From Sulfurovum sp. (lineage in GTDB: Bacteria; Campylobacterota; Campylobacteria; Campylobacterales; Sulfurovaceae), in contig JALSHU010000096.1 in assembly GCA_026982075.1 (NCBI GenBank), positions 1-43,901 of the forward strand: a DNA stretch of 43,901 nt, written 5' to 3'. Below the pieces are notes generated by a model. That model was not told the origin of the DNA. It did not search any database and saw only the letters and a list, made by a program, of their open reading frames with translations. The translations under genes were made by a program, and so were the position numbers. Each line of letters opens with the position of its first letter. The first letter of the stretch is position 1. Shown here piece after piece: positions 33,157 to 41,986 of this stretch.

Positions 33157-33835
33157 TATCTATCTCCTTCTGCATTTCATCACGCAATACTTCAAACCAA
33201 TTTTCATCTGCATTTTGTACATCAATAGTAGGTAAAAACTTATAATGAACTGTACCGGAATGTCCTGTTTTATTATGTTCGTTCAGCACCCATTTACTGC
33301 CAGTTATTACAATAGGTTGAACTTTTAGACCTAGTTTATTTGCTATGAGTTTTGTACCTTGCTTAAAAGGAAGGAGGGTTTGTTTATCTGTTCTTGTGCC
33401 TTCTGGGAAAATAGCTACAGGTCTGTGTAAAACTTCTTTAGATACCTTTACATCTTTTATAAGCTTTATAAGTCCTACCTTGTTTCCCCTATCTAAAGAA
33501 ATCATCTCACCATATCGTAAGAGATTTCCAAACCATAATGCATCAAAAAGTTCTTTTTTTGCTACCCAGCGTAAGTGATTATTTTGTAACGCTTCAAGAG
33601 CGATGATATCTACAATACCTTGATGATTCATCACATACATATCTGCATCTAAATCCATAGTCCCTGTCTGTGCTAGCTTTCCACCCATCATAAACAGTGT
33701 CAATCTGTTAATGTAATGAACAATCGTACTTTTATATTTTCCAAAAAGCATCAATGCAGGTATCATGAAAACTGCGGTATTAAATGAGATGATAAAAGCA
33801 CCCCAATAAAATCTAATGGTTGCAAAGATCTTCAT
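33125..33835 (-). CDS. plsC: 1-acyl-sn-glycerol-3-phosphate acyltransferase (PlsC family)
   Basis: 236 residues. Converts lysophosphatidic acid to phosphatidic acid at the inner membrane. Acyltransferase motif I NHQGIVD (His-x4-Asp), motif II GEMISLDRGN, motif III FPEGTRTD and motif IV VQPIVITGSK are all present. A hydrophobic N-terminal helix precedes them. It overlaps the SH3-type membrane protein gene upstream by 23 bases and crcB downstream by 32, so these genes are translationally linked. Confidence 0.92.
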   Translation of the reverse strand: MKIFATIRFYWGAFIISFNTAVFMIPALMLFGKYKSTIVHYINRLTLFMMGGKLAQTGTMDLDADMYVMNHQGIVDIIALEALQNNHLRWVAKKELFDALWFGNLLRYGEMISLDRGNKVGLIKLIKDVKVSKEVLHRPVAIFPEGTRTDKQTLLPFKQGTKLIANKLGLKVQPIVITGSKWVLNEHNKTGHSGTVHYKFLPTIDVQNADENWFEVLRDEMQKEIDNELSNFSRSR

Positions 33836-34853
33836 TTTTGATCCATCCTATGATTCCTTTTTTGTATTCTACTTTTTTGTATTCTCCTCGCTCAGCCAAC
33901 AACATTGTATCTAATTCTTTTTCTACTCTTGTACCTATAGTACTTGTCTCAGTAGGGATAATATACAACGGTGCACCTTGTTTTACACAAATTTTTTTAT
34001 GTGGTATGTAAAATGTCAAAAGTGTGATAATGGACACAACCCCTAAGACAAGGTATAAAAAATCTCTTCTCCATATAAACATAAGTAGAAAAAAAATTGA
34101 AAAAGTCACAAGTGTATAACGCTTAAGTCTTTTAAATGCATCTACTTTTGGATTAAGATCCGACTGTGTTGTCACAGAAGCATCTGCGACATTGACTGAT
34201 ATATTCATAGGGATATAACGTTGCTTAATGGTATTAAAATAAGTAAAAGCCAACTCTTTTTGTGCACGTGGAAGTACCGCGTAAAATTCAGCTGTTACTT
34301 TTGCATAATCTCTTTTAAGATTTTCTATACCATATTCGGAGACACTTGATAAAATCATATCTTCAATGTTTGCTTCATAGGCTTCAATGGAAAGTGTAAC
34401 CATGTGGTTACTTCCATCAAAATTTGAAACTTGATAATTTTTTATTTTCATATCTGCTGCCAATACACCTGAAAAATCTTTTTGTGGCTTTAGCGTCTCA
34501 ATAGAAATATAATGCTTTTCTAAAGTTACATCTTGTATATCTGATGAGATGAAAAGCATAGGAATACGAACATCTGTTTTACCTGCTTTAAAATAAAAAG
34601 TATAAAAAGTATTATGCCCATTTTTCACTTCCAAAGGAGTATCAAATAATGGTTGAATAGGACTTGCACTGTCATAGGTTAATGTAGCGCTCTCTTGAGA
34701 AGTTCCTATCCCTACAACCGTTACAGGAAACAGTTGATTTTCATATACCTTTTTTGGGATATAACTGTAATGGTATTCACCCTGTGCATTTATGTAGCTG
34801 GTAAAAGAAAGCACCATTATTACATAAAGATATACAGAATGAAAGAATGACAT
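33813..34853 (-). CDS. Exported membrane protein with C-terminal SH3-like domain
   Basis: 346 residues. Signal peptide about 1-23. A periplasmic beta-rich region (24-245) resembles BatD-type Ig-like repeats but I cannot assign it. Two hydrophobic helices (about 246-262 and 266-284) and a C-terminal bacterial SH3-like domain (from CVKQGAPLYIIPTE to GIIGWIKNEDL) follow. SH3-like domains of this kind often bind cell-wall peptides. The start shares a base with the purQ stop (overlap), so it is co-translated with purine genes. Function unknown; an envelope role is inferred. Confidence 0.7.
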   Translation of the reverse strand: MSFFHSVYLYVIMVLSFTSYINAQGEYHYSYIPKKVYENQLFPVTVVGIGTSQESATLTYDSASPIQPLFDTPLEVKNGHNTFYTFYFKAGKTDVRIPMLFISSDIQDVTLEKHYISIETLKPQKDFSGVLAADMKIKNYQVSNFDGSNHMVTLSIEAYEANIEDMILSSVSEYGIENLKRDYAKVTAEFYAVLPRAQKELAFTYFNTIKQRYIPMNISVNVADASVTTQSDLNPKVDAFKRLKRYTLVTFSIFFLLMFIWRRDFLYLVLGVVSIITLLTFYIPHKKICVKQGAPLYIIPTETSTIGTRVEKELDTMLLAERGEYKKVEYKKGIIGWIKNEDLCNH

Positions 34854-35524
34854 TAGGCACTTAAGCCTTTAAGCATACGTATGCCATCTTCAGAACCTAA
34901 AAGAGCTTCCAATGCACGTTCAGGATGCGGCATAAGTCCAAAAACATTCTTATTTTCATTACAAACACCTGCAATGGAAGTAACAGACCCATTCACAACT
35001 ACCGGATTACCTTCTTCATCAGAGTAGCGAAGAAGGATCTGACCATTTTCTTCTATCTTTTTAAATCCTTCTTCATCAATATAATAATTTCCATCCGCAT
35101 GTGCAATAGGGATATTAAGTACTTCACCTTCATTACATTGATTTAAAAATGCATTATTATTGTTAATTACACAAAGGTGTTGATGTTTTGAAATAAAGTG
35201 TAGATTATTGTTACGTTTTAATGCACCTGGAAGGAGTCCTGCTTCCGTAAGTATTTGAAATCCATTACAAATACCAAGTACTTTTCCTCCCTTATTTGCA
35301 AATTTCGTCACTGCTTTCATAATAGGAGAAAATCTTGCTATTGAACCAGAACGTAGATAATCTCCATAAGAGAAACCACCAGGCACTACGACCAAGTCAA
35401 TATCTGAAGGGAGTGTCTCATTCTCATGCCATAACAGTTCTGTAGTATGACCTAATTTTTCAAATGCATACTGTGTATCAAACTCACAGTTTGTACCAGG
35501 GAATCGTAATACAGCTACTTTCAT
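34853..35524 (-). CDS. purQ: Phosphoribosylformylglycinamidine synthase subunit PurQ
   Basis: 223 residues; glutaminase subunit that supplies ammonia to PurL for step 4 of purine synthesis. Class I amidotransferase motifs: VVVPGGFSYGDYLRSGSIA, nucleophile in LGICNGFQILTEAGLLPGAL, and HPE in GLMPHPERA. The gene abuts purS (1-base spacer). PurL is not in this window. The assignment is very secure. Confidence 0.96.
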   Translation of the reverse strand: MKVAVLRFPGTNCEFDTQYAFEKLGHTTELLWHENETLPSDIDLVVVPGGFSYGDYLRSGSIARFSPIMKAVTKFANKGGKVLGICNGFQILTEAGLLPGALKRNNNLHFISKHQHLCVINNNNAFLNQCNEGEVLNIPIAHADGNYYIDEEGFKKIEENGQILLRYSDEEGNPVVVNGSVTSIAGVCNENKNVFGLMPHPERALEALLGSEDGIRMLKGLSA

Positions 35525-35525
35525 A

Positions 35526-35765
35526 TTAGCTAATCTCTATCGTATAATCTTCGATAACCGTGTTTGCCAATAGAGTTTCACACATTTCTTTTACTTCAAC
35601 TTCAGCTTTGATTTTGTCATCTGTGTCAAGTTTTATCACAATCTGTTTACCTATGCGTACATCATCTACTCCTGCAAATCCCAAAGAATCAAGTGCATGA
35701 TGTGCTGCTTTTCCCTGAGGGTCCAAAACCCCTTCTTTTAAAAATACGTTTACTATTGCTGTCAT
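35526..35765 (-). CDS. purS: Phosphoribosylformylglycinamidine synthase subunit PurS
   Basis: About 79 residues, standard for PurS, the small bridging subunit between PurQ and PurL. Start at 35765 is chosen because AAGGG is 6-7 bases away; the ATG at 35771 touches that site. The typical pattern VFLKEGVLDPQGKAAHHALDSLGF and VKEMCETLLANTVIEDYTIEI is clear. It lies between purC and purQ. Confidence 0.93.
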   Translation of the reverse strand: MTAIVNVFLKEGVLDPQGKAAHHALDSLGFAGVDDVRIGKQIVIKLDTDDKIKAEVEVKEMCETLLANTVIEDYTIEIS

Positions 35766-35774
35766 TATCATCCC

Positions 35775-36488
35775 TTATCTGTTTTTAATTCTCTCAAGTA
35801 CTTGTCTGTAAGCTTCTGTAAGTCCACCTAGACCTTGTCTAAATCTATCTTTATCCAGTTTTTCATCCGTGTTTGCATCCCATAATCTAAAATTGTCAGG
35901 ACTCAGTTCATCAATAAGTATAATATTCCCATCTTTGTCTCTACCAAATTCCAACTTGAAATCTACCAATTTAATATCTAAACTTGCGTAAAAATCAGAA
36001 AGCAGGGTATTAATACGTCTCGCCATAAATCTTATATAATCAAGTTCATCTGTATTCTTCACAAGGTTCAATATAAGACAATGCTGATCATTAAGCTTTG
36101 GATCACCCAGTGCATCATTTTTATAGTCAAATTCTACCAATGTAAAGGGAAGTACTGTTTTATCTGCAATCCCAAGATTTCTACTTAAAGAACCTGTAGC
36201 GATATTCCTTACAATCACCTCTAAAGAAATAACATCTGCTGCTTTATGTAACATATTGTTGTCATCTATCGTATCTACATAATGGGTAGGGATACCTTTT
36301 TCATTCAGGTATTTGAAGAGCTCTGTGGAAATTTGATTATTCAGTGCACCTTTACCTTCTTCACTTGATTTTTTTTCTCCATTAAATGCAGTTAAAGAAT
36401 CTTTGAATTCGGAAATAAGTAGATACTCATCTTCTGTTTTCCAAATTTTTTTTGCTTTCCCTTCATACAAGAGCTCTCTTTTGGTCAT
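35775..36488 (-). CDS. purC: Phosphoribosylaminoimidazole-succinocarboxamide synthase
   Basis: 237 residues; joins aspartate to CAIR with ATP. Motifs [73 protein letters not shown] are all characteristic. It starts 2 bases after the ctpA stop and precedes purS, so it belongs to the same operon. Very secure. Confidence 0.97.
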   Translation of the reverse strand: MTKRELLYEGKAKKIWKTEDEYLLISEFKDSLTAFNGEKKSSEEGKGALNNQISTELFKYLNEKGIPTHYVDTIDDNNMLHKAADVISLEVIVRNIATGSLSRNLGIADKTVLPFTLVEFDYKNDALGDPKLNDQHCLILNLVKNTDELDYIRFMARRINTLLSDFYASLDIKLVDFKLEFGRDKDGNIILIDELSPDNFRLWDANTDEKLDKDRFRQGLGGLTEAYRQVLERIKNR

Positions 36489-36490
36489 AC

Positions 36491-37846
36491 TTATTTTCCT
36501 TTGTTTGTAATGATAAGTGCTTTTAAAATGTCTACTGCCGATTTAAGCTGGGCATCTTTGTAAAGTTGTTGTTCCGTGATAATACTGTCATCAATTTCTG
36601 TTTCATTATTTTCAGAAGTCGCATTTACTTCCACTGGTTTGACGGTCTCTTTCTCTATGTTTGAAAGTTCTTCTTCCAAATGTTTTTTAAGATCTCTTTC
36701 TTTTAAAAGTACAGGATCTTCCTGATATTCAATTTTTCCTAAATGTACTATAATATCTGGCGTGACACCTACTGCTTGAATTGTACGACCGCTTGGCAAA
36801 TAATATCTTGCTACAGTCAGTTTTAATGCCTCTTTTTCACCTATAGGCATAACTACTTGTACAGAACCTTTACCAAATGTTTTTTCACCAATGACAATAG
36901 AACGATTAAAATCCTGTAGTGCTCCAGCAACAATCTCAGAAGCAGAAGCAGAACCACCATCCACAAGAACTATCATAGGCGTTTGCGTATCTGTTCCCTT
37001 TTGATGTGCACTATATTGCGTATTTTCACTTTTCAACTTACCTTTTTGGCTAACAATGACACCTTTTTCTACAAAAAGATCTACCAGACCAACAGCTTGA
37101 TCCAACAAACCTCCCGGGTTACTTCTAAGGTCAAGTATAATACCTTGGGTATTGTTATGTTCTTTCATTGCTTTTTTCACATTCTTGACCACTTTTTGAT
37201 CAAAAGAAGTGACGAGTAGATATAGTAACTTGTCTTCTATCGTTTTGGCATAAACAGATTGTATCTTGATAATATCTCTAACAATTTTTATTTTAAGTGG
37301 TTTGAGTTCTTTTTTTCTAATAATGGTAAGCACAACAGAAGTCTTAGGTTTTCCTCTCATCAGTTTAACTGACTCATCAATGTTCATACCAATAGTGGCA
37401 GTATCATCTATTTTCAAAATAATATCACCAGACTTAACACCTGCTCTATACGCAGGTGTGTCTTTAATAGGAGCAATAACAGTTAATGCTCCTTCTTTCA
37501 TGCCTATAGAAATACCAAGCCCACCAAACTCACCTTTAGTTTGCACAGTAAGATCTTTAAATGCTTTGGTATCCATATACGTAGAGTGCGCATCAAGGTT
37601 CGTCATCAAACCTTTTAATGCTTTTTCTACAAGAGACGTTGTATTGATGTCATCTACATACTGACTCTCTATGAGATTGAGTATTTGAGTAAACTTAATA
37701 TATGCAGCCATTTTTTCTTTGGCTGTAGAAGGGGTATACTTTTTTACACTTGCATCTTTAGCCAGTGCAGAAGAACTAAATAGATAGGATACAGCCAGAG
37801 CTGATACTAACCCTGCCACAATCACTTTTTTACTTTTTTTAATCAT
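36491..37846 (-). CDS. ctpA: C-terminal processing peptidase, S41 family
   Basis: 451 residues; periplasmic Ser/Lys protease trimming C-termini of envelope proteins. Signal/anchor helix residues 10-28. PDZ domain ([40 protein letters not shown]) followed by the protease core with [14 protein letters not shown], nucleophile Ser in [12 protein letters not shown] and general-base Lys in [11 protein letters not shown]. The C-terminus (about 390-430) is Glu/Asn-rich. GGAGAG lies before the ATG. It heads the purine operon, as seen in other Campylobacterota. Confidence 0.95.
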   Translation of the reverse strand: MIKKSKKVIVAGLVSALAVSYLFSSSALAKDASVKKYTPSTAKEKMAAYIKFTQILNLIESQYVDDINTTSLVEKALKGLMTNLDAHSTYMDTKAFKDLTVQTKGEFGGLGISIGMKEGALTVIAPIKDTPAYRAGVKSGDIILKIDDTATIGMNIDESVKLMRGKPKTSVVLTIIRKKELKPLKIKIVRDIIKIQSVYAKTIEDKLLYLLVTSFDQKVVKNVKKAMKEHNNTQGIILDLRSNPGGLLDQAVGLVDLFVEKGVIVSQKGKLKSENTQYSAHQKGTDTQTPMIVLVDGGSASASEIVAGALQDFNRSIVIGEKTFGKGSVQVVMPIGEKEALKLTVARYYLPSGRTIQAVGVTPDIIVHLGKIEYQEDPVLLKERDLKKHLEEELSNIEKETVKPVEVNATSENNETEIDDSIITEQQLYKDAQLKSAVDILKALIITNKGK

Positions 37847-37917
37847 ATGATAGTCTCTCCATGAGAATTGGTTTATAATTTTATTTAAAAACGTATAAGA
37901 GGTTGCTTTTATAGTTT

Positions 37918-37923
37918 ATTATA
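37918..37923 (-). promoter_or_regulatory. -10 element of the ctpA-purine operon
   Basis: The minus strand reads TATAAT in the AT-rich spacer, about 72 bases upstream of ctpA. There is no clear -35. A second TATAAA-like run closer to the gene could also serve. Confidence 0.4.
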
Positions 37924-37953
37924 GTTCTTATAAGTTAATGGATATTAATAATG

Positions 37954-37974
37954 CTAGAGAAGGTAATACTCTAG
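37954..37974. repeat. Short inverted repeat in the ctpA/diguanylate cyclase spacer
   Basis: CTAGAG (37954-37959) and CTCTAG (37969-37974) are symmetric around 9 bases. TAATACT occurs twice (37964 and 37975). It may be an operator for either divergent gene; evidence is only symmetry. Confidence 0.3.
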
Positions 37975-38023
37975 TAATACTTTATACATATACTTTATAT
38001 GTGAATATAGTGGGATGTGAAAA

Positions 38024-38048
38024 TTGAAGTTTCATAATGAAGTTTCAA
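38024..38048 (+). promoter_or_regulatory. 12-bp-arm palindrome in the diguanylate cyclase leader
   Basis: TTGAAGTTTCAT (38024-38035), central A, ATGAAGTTTCAA (38037-38048). As DNA, 10 of 12 positions are symmetric; as RNA the two others are G-U wobbles, so the stem pairs throughout. It ends 24 bases before the ATG at 38072 and upstream of GGGGAG. Either a repressor site or a translation-controlling hairpin. Confidence 0.5.
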
Positions 38049-38071
38049 TGTTATTATGATGGGGAGACTGG

Positions 38072-39184
38072 ATGAAGCCAAAGTTTAAAGAATTGATATT
38101 AGCATCCTATGAATTTGAAGTATATAACCCTATACAAACAAAAATAGTAATCTTACATACCATGTTCTTTATTAGTATTTTTATGAATATATTATTTATT
38201 TTTTTTCATCTATTCGTCACATCTTCATACACAATATTATATATAAATATTTTTATTTTATCTTTATCTTTGTATGCACTTTACTTACTTAGAGAAAAAG
38301 GGCACTATAATCTTGCTGTGTATATAGGAAACGGTGTCTTTTTTATAGCTTTTATTGCTTTACCACTATTAAAAAATGGTGAAGGATATACACTTATTTG
38401 GACATATTTTTTTGCACCTTTTGCTATATCCACATTGGGCGCGAAGCGTGGTCTGATAGTTTCAATATTTTTTATAACCATTGTACTTTTACTGACATAC
38501 TATGGTATGTCTCTTGGAGTAAATGAATCTTTTGGTATAGAATCTTATGTAAGATTCGCACTAGCGCATTTTGTAATGCTTTATATCATTTATGCAATTC
38601 AAAATAATAGTGAATATGCAGAGAGAAAAATTGAACAACTTAGAGAAAAAGAGAAGTCAGAAATAGAAGTACTTACTAAACTCTCTATCACAGATACTTT
38701 GACCCCACTCTATAATAAACGGTTTTTTGAAGAGATATTCCCAAAACAAATAAAAAAAGCTCAAGAAAACAAAGCTTTACTTACATTTTTTATACTTGAT
38801 ATAGATTATTTTAAACAATACAACGATACTTACGGACACCAAAAGGGTGACTATACGCTCATACAAATAGCAAAAATATTACAAAAGGTTTTTTATCATA
38901 ACAATACCTACCTTTTTCGTATTGGAGGAGAGGAGTTTGCAGGAATATTCCTCCATAAGAACATAACTGAAACATATATCCTCAGTAAAAATATACTTGA
39001 AACTATAAGAGAAGAAAAAATTGAACATCAGGGTAACCCAGATACTAAGGTACTTACAGCATCTATTGGCATATATGTAAAACACTTTGATGATGATTTA
39101 GATTTTAAAGCTATATATCGACTAGCAGATGAGGCACTTTATATCGCCAAGAATAATGGTCGGAACCAAATAAAATATGCTTAA
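38072..39184 (+). CDS. Membrane-bound diguanylate cyclase (GGDEF domain)
   Basis: 370 residues. N-terminal half (to about 190) holds five to six hydrophobic helices without a recognised sensor domain; a short coiled coil (YAERKIEQLREKEKSEIEVLTKL) leads to the GGDEF domain (about 205-370). The active-site loop G285-GEEF289 is intact, as are ILDIDYFKQYNDTYGHQKGD (metal/GTP site) and LADEALYIAKNNGRNQI. The RxxD inhibitory site expected just before it is missing (HNNT), so product inhibition is unlikely. Makes cyclic di-GMP, probably in response to a membrane signal. It ends 5 bases from the convergent transglutaminase gene. Confidence 0.92.
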   Translation: MKPKFKELILASYEFEVYNPIQTKIVILHTMFFISIFMNILFIFFHLFVTSSYTILYINIFILSLSLYALYLLREKGHYNLAVYIGNGVFFIAFIALPLLKNGEGYTLIWTYFFAPFAISTLGAKRGLIVSIFFITIVLLLTYYGMSLGVNESFGIESYVRFALAHFVMLYIIYAIQNNSEYAERKIEQLREKEKSEIEVLTKLSITDTLTPLYNKRFFEEIFPKQIKKAQENKALLTFFILDIDYFKQYNDTYGHQKGDYTLIQIAKILQKVFYHNNTYLFRIGGEEFAGIFLHKNITETYILSKNILETIREEKIEHQGNPDTKVLTASIGIYVKHFDDDLDFKAIYRLADEALYIAKNNGRNQIKYA

Positions 39185-39189
39185 AAAAT

Positions 39190-41145
39190 TTATATTTTAT
39201 GAAACTCCTTAATTAGTTTCTTTAATCTTTGCACTAATTCTTTAGTATAAAGATTTCTATAGACAATCAATTCATAGATTTTGTCTATTTCTTTTATATG
39301 TATTCTAAGGTCTTTTTTTTCTTGATTATCTTCAATATAACGCATAAAATATTGATGTAAGCTTTCATCTTTCTTACGCACAAAACCTTTTTTCTTCAAT
39401 GACCGTAATAAAGGTTGTAAAATAGACAATGCTTCTGAACTATATCGTGGACGCTTCAAATAAGTAATTATCAAGAAAGTGATTATCAGTAATGCAATCA
39501 AGCTTATCACAAAAATAAAGATAAATCTAGGATTATTTTTTGCATATTGTAATAACTGTTTTTGACGTATATTTGAGTAATAGAGTATCCATGTTTCTAC
39601 CTGATATTTAGCATACATAAGATAGAGATTTATTTTTTTTGCCAAAGGACTCTGCGTTGGGCTGTTTGTTTGCTCATTTTCACTACCCACCGTGTTAATT
39701 TCTATATGTGATGCGGTACTTGTGGTTTCATATCTCACCCAGTGTTCATTCATATAAAGTTCTACCCATGCATGGGCATCCTTTTCTTTAACAGCTAGAT
39801 AATTATTTAAAGCATTACTGCTGTCTCCTTTATATCCTGTTACTATACGTGCAGGTATTCCTGCCATACGTGCCATTGTAGTAAAAGAAGATGCAAAATG
39901 TACACAATACCCACGTTTCTTATCAAACAAAAAGCTGTCTGTTGTGTGGTTGATATCCAATGGTTCAGGTTTGAGCGTATAGGTTAAAGACTTAGTGTGG
40001 AAAAACGTTACAATTGCTTTGGCTCTTTCTTTTTTTGAAACATATAGATTTTTAATTTTAAGTGCTTCTTCATAGGTTTTTGGGTTTTGTTTTGGATCGA
40101 AACGTGAGGAAACTTTTAAAGTATACCTGTCAACTTTATCATAGAATTTAGAATTTAAGGTAGATCTTGCAGTATAGTGTATAGGTTCTTTAATAAAATG
40201 TTTGACTGTACTGATAAGATCTCTATCTAGTACACTCTCTTTTACAGGACTTTGTGGTATATCGAGGAGATAAATCCAGCGTTTCTGGGTAGGGTATAGT
40301 GTTACTTTGTATGCTATTTTTATACCATCTTTCTTATAAGAGACATGGTTCTTTCTTTTCACAAATGGGGGGATAGGCTCCCAATGGTCTTTTTTATCGA
40401 TATACAAGATACTACCTCTAAAATAAAGATAATGTGATGGAGGTACTTGCTTCTCAAACCCAACCTCCATCACAATACGATTACTAGGTACAAGTAAAGC
40501 TTTATTATCCAAATACATTGTACCATCATGTCCCATACGCTGCACCGTCTCACCTTTAAAACCATAATTGGCATGTTCAAAAGAGATACGAGGGAAAAAG
40601 ATAAAGAGTACGACCACCCATGGTAATGAATACATAAACATCACCATAGCAGAGCGAAAACTTTCGACTAAATCACTCTGCATACGGTGAGTAAGTATCA
40701 TCCAAAGCAAGAAAAAAACTTCAAAAATTACATAAGTGAGCATCACGATACTATGATAAAAAAACAAAGAAAGTGCTAAAAATAAAAAAGGTGAGATGAG
40801 CAAATAGAAGTTTATTTTTCGGGTTAATCTTTGCATCGCTACTACCACAAGTAAAACATAGACCAATAATTCTAAAAACAACTTAAGCCGTGAGAGTCCC
40901 CTAAAGCTAAAAGCTCCATACATGGATAGATAGACCGACAATACACCTAAAATAAATACAAACAATATCAATCCATTACCCGCAGGAGTACGCTTAAAAT
41001 AAAGAAGAGACAAAACTATAATACTAAATAATATCATAGGCACTTTTAGCATCAATATAAGAGGCAAAAGCACTACTATATAAGCTAAATCCAAAAGAAC
41101 AAGATCGTCTAGTTTAGTAGGTAGCGAGGGTAGTGAGAATCTCAT
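39190..41145 (-). CDS. TgpA-like membrane transglutaminase-domain protein (DUF3488/DUF4129)
   Basis: 651 residues. N-terminal five to seven helices (1-185, DUF3488-type), a large periplasmic part with a transglutaminase core, one more helix (about 545-570) and a cytoplasmic DUF4129-type tail (LHQYFMRYIEDN). The catalytic triad reads C414 (KRGYCVHFASSF), H458 (DAHAWVELY) and E473 (WVRYETTS), where family members usually have Asp. It overlaps the DUF58 gene by 32 bases. Such proteins act with DUF58 and MoxR proteins in the envelope; substrate unknown. Confidence 0.9.
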   Translation of the reverse strand: MRFSLPSLPTKLDDLVLLDLAYIVVLLPLILMLKVPMILFSIIVLSLLYFKRTPAGNGLILFVFILGVLSVYLSMYGAFSFRGLSRLKLFLELLVYVLLVVVAMQRLTRKINFYLLISPFLFLALSLFFYHSIVMLTYVIFEVFFLLWMILTHRMQSDLVESFRSAMVMFMYSLPWVVVLFIFFPRISFEHANYGFKGETVQRMGHDGTMYLDNKALLVPSNRIVMEVGFEKQVPPSHYLYFRGSILYIDKKDHWEPIPPFVKRKNHVSYKKDGIKIAYKVTLYPTQKRWIYLLDIPQSPVKESVLDRDLISTVKHFIKEPIHYTARSTLNSKFYDKVDRYTLKVSSRFDPKQNPKTYEEALKIKNLYVSKKERAKAIVTFFHTKSLTYTLKPEPLDINHTTDSFLFDKKRGYCVHFASSFTTMARMAGIPARIVTGYKGDSSNALNNYLAVKEKDAHAWVELYMNEHWVRYETTSTASHIEINTVGSENEQTNSPTQSPLAKKINLYLMYAKYQVETWILYYSNIRQKQLLQYAKNNPRFIFIFVISLIALLIITFLIITYLKRPRYSSEALSILQPLLRSLKKKGFVRKKDESLHQYFMRYIEDNQEKKDLRIHIKEIDKIYELIVYRNLYTKELVQRLKKLIKEFHKI

Positions 41146-41986
41146 CTATGCTCTCCTTATGGCTACCAAGTTGCACTTTAGGTAGTTTTACACTAAAGGG
41201 TAAATGCTTTTTTTCACAAGCCAGTACCCATAGGCAAAGTTGAGAAAGACGTGCTTCATCATCACTGCCTGCTTTATAAAAGTCAAAGACAAGGTCCGCT
41301 GTCTGCATCTCTTTGGTAAAAGTCTTTACCAGGAGTTCTCCTTTTGCCACAGATGCCCAGTGGATATGGGAGAGCTTTTGAGAACCATCATAAACACGTA
41401 AGCCATCAAACTCTTTTTCTTCTCCATAATGTGTCTCAGTTTCATTAAGAAAAGTTTCTAGGCTTTTACCATTGGGTTCAGGATATGCAATACCTCTATA
41501 AATATCTTCTATGGCTAAAGTAAGCCTCGCAGTTGAAAGTGGGTATTTACTCTCTAAGTAACACTCAGCATACTGAAATATACCTCGTTTTGTTGGAGTA
41601 AAAGGAAGTGACAGTGTAGCACGAGACTCCCCTTTGAGTTGTGCCAACTCTATAGAAGAGCCTTTAGCATGTAGCGTGACTGACCATGAAGGAGTGGTAC
41701 TAATATTGGTTACTTCCACTAATATGTTACCTTCTTGTCCTGCAAAAAATCGTCCAGAGGGTACAAATGTTGCTTTAAGATGCCCTAAATTAAGAACACC
41801 TAAGGGACCTGCAGAAAAAGCAAAAGAAAAAACAAAAAAAAGCGTAATATAGACTAGATTAAAGTCATGCATATAGGCTTCTAAAAAAAGCCCAAAAAGC
41901 ATCACTACAATGACAATCGAAAAAACGGTGGCATGTTGTTTAATACGTTTATGTATCTGGATGAATGTGCGTAAAGATTTCAACAT
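41114..41986 (-). CDS. DUF58 domain membrane protein
   Basis: 290 residues with two N-terminal helices (about 22-60) and a cytoplasmic part. It carries the beta-sandwich segment (LVEVTNISTTPSWSVTLHAKG) and the vWA-like DUF58 motif (FDGLRVYDGSQKLSHIHWASVAKGELLVKTF). DUF58 proteins are companions of MoxR ATPases. It overlaps the MoxR gene by 38 bases and the transglutaminase gene by 32, so all three are translationally coupled. Biochemical role unproven. Confidence 0.9.
   Translation of the reverse strand: MLKSLRTFIQIHKRIKQHATVFSIVIVVMLFGLFLEAYMHDFNLVYITLFFVFSFAFSAGPLGVLNLGHLKATFVPSGRFFAGQEGNILVEVTNISTTPSWSVTLHAKGSSIELAQLKGESRATLSLPFTPTKRGIFQYAECYLESKYPLSTARLTLAIEDIYRGIAYPEPNGKSLETFLNETETHYGEEKEFDGLRVYDGSQKLSHIHWASVAKGELLVKTFTKEMQTADLVFDFYKAGSDDEARLSQLCLWVLACEKKHLPFSVKLPKVQLGSHKESIDEILTTLATY

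Noticed and set aside
32750-33180. Possible fluoride riboswitch for crcB.
   Set aside because: crcB lies inside an operon with its ribosome site in plsC; there is no leader and no riboswitch-like conserved sequence.
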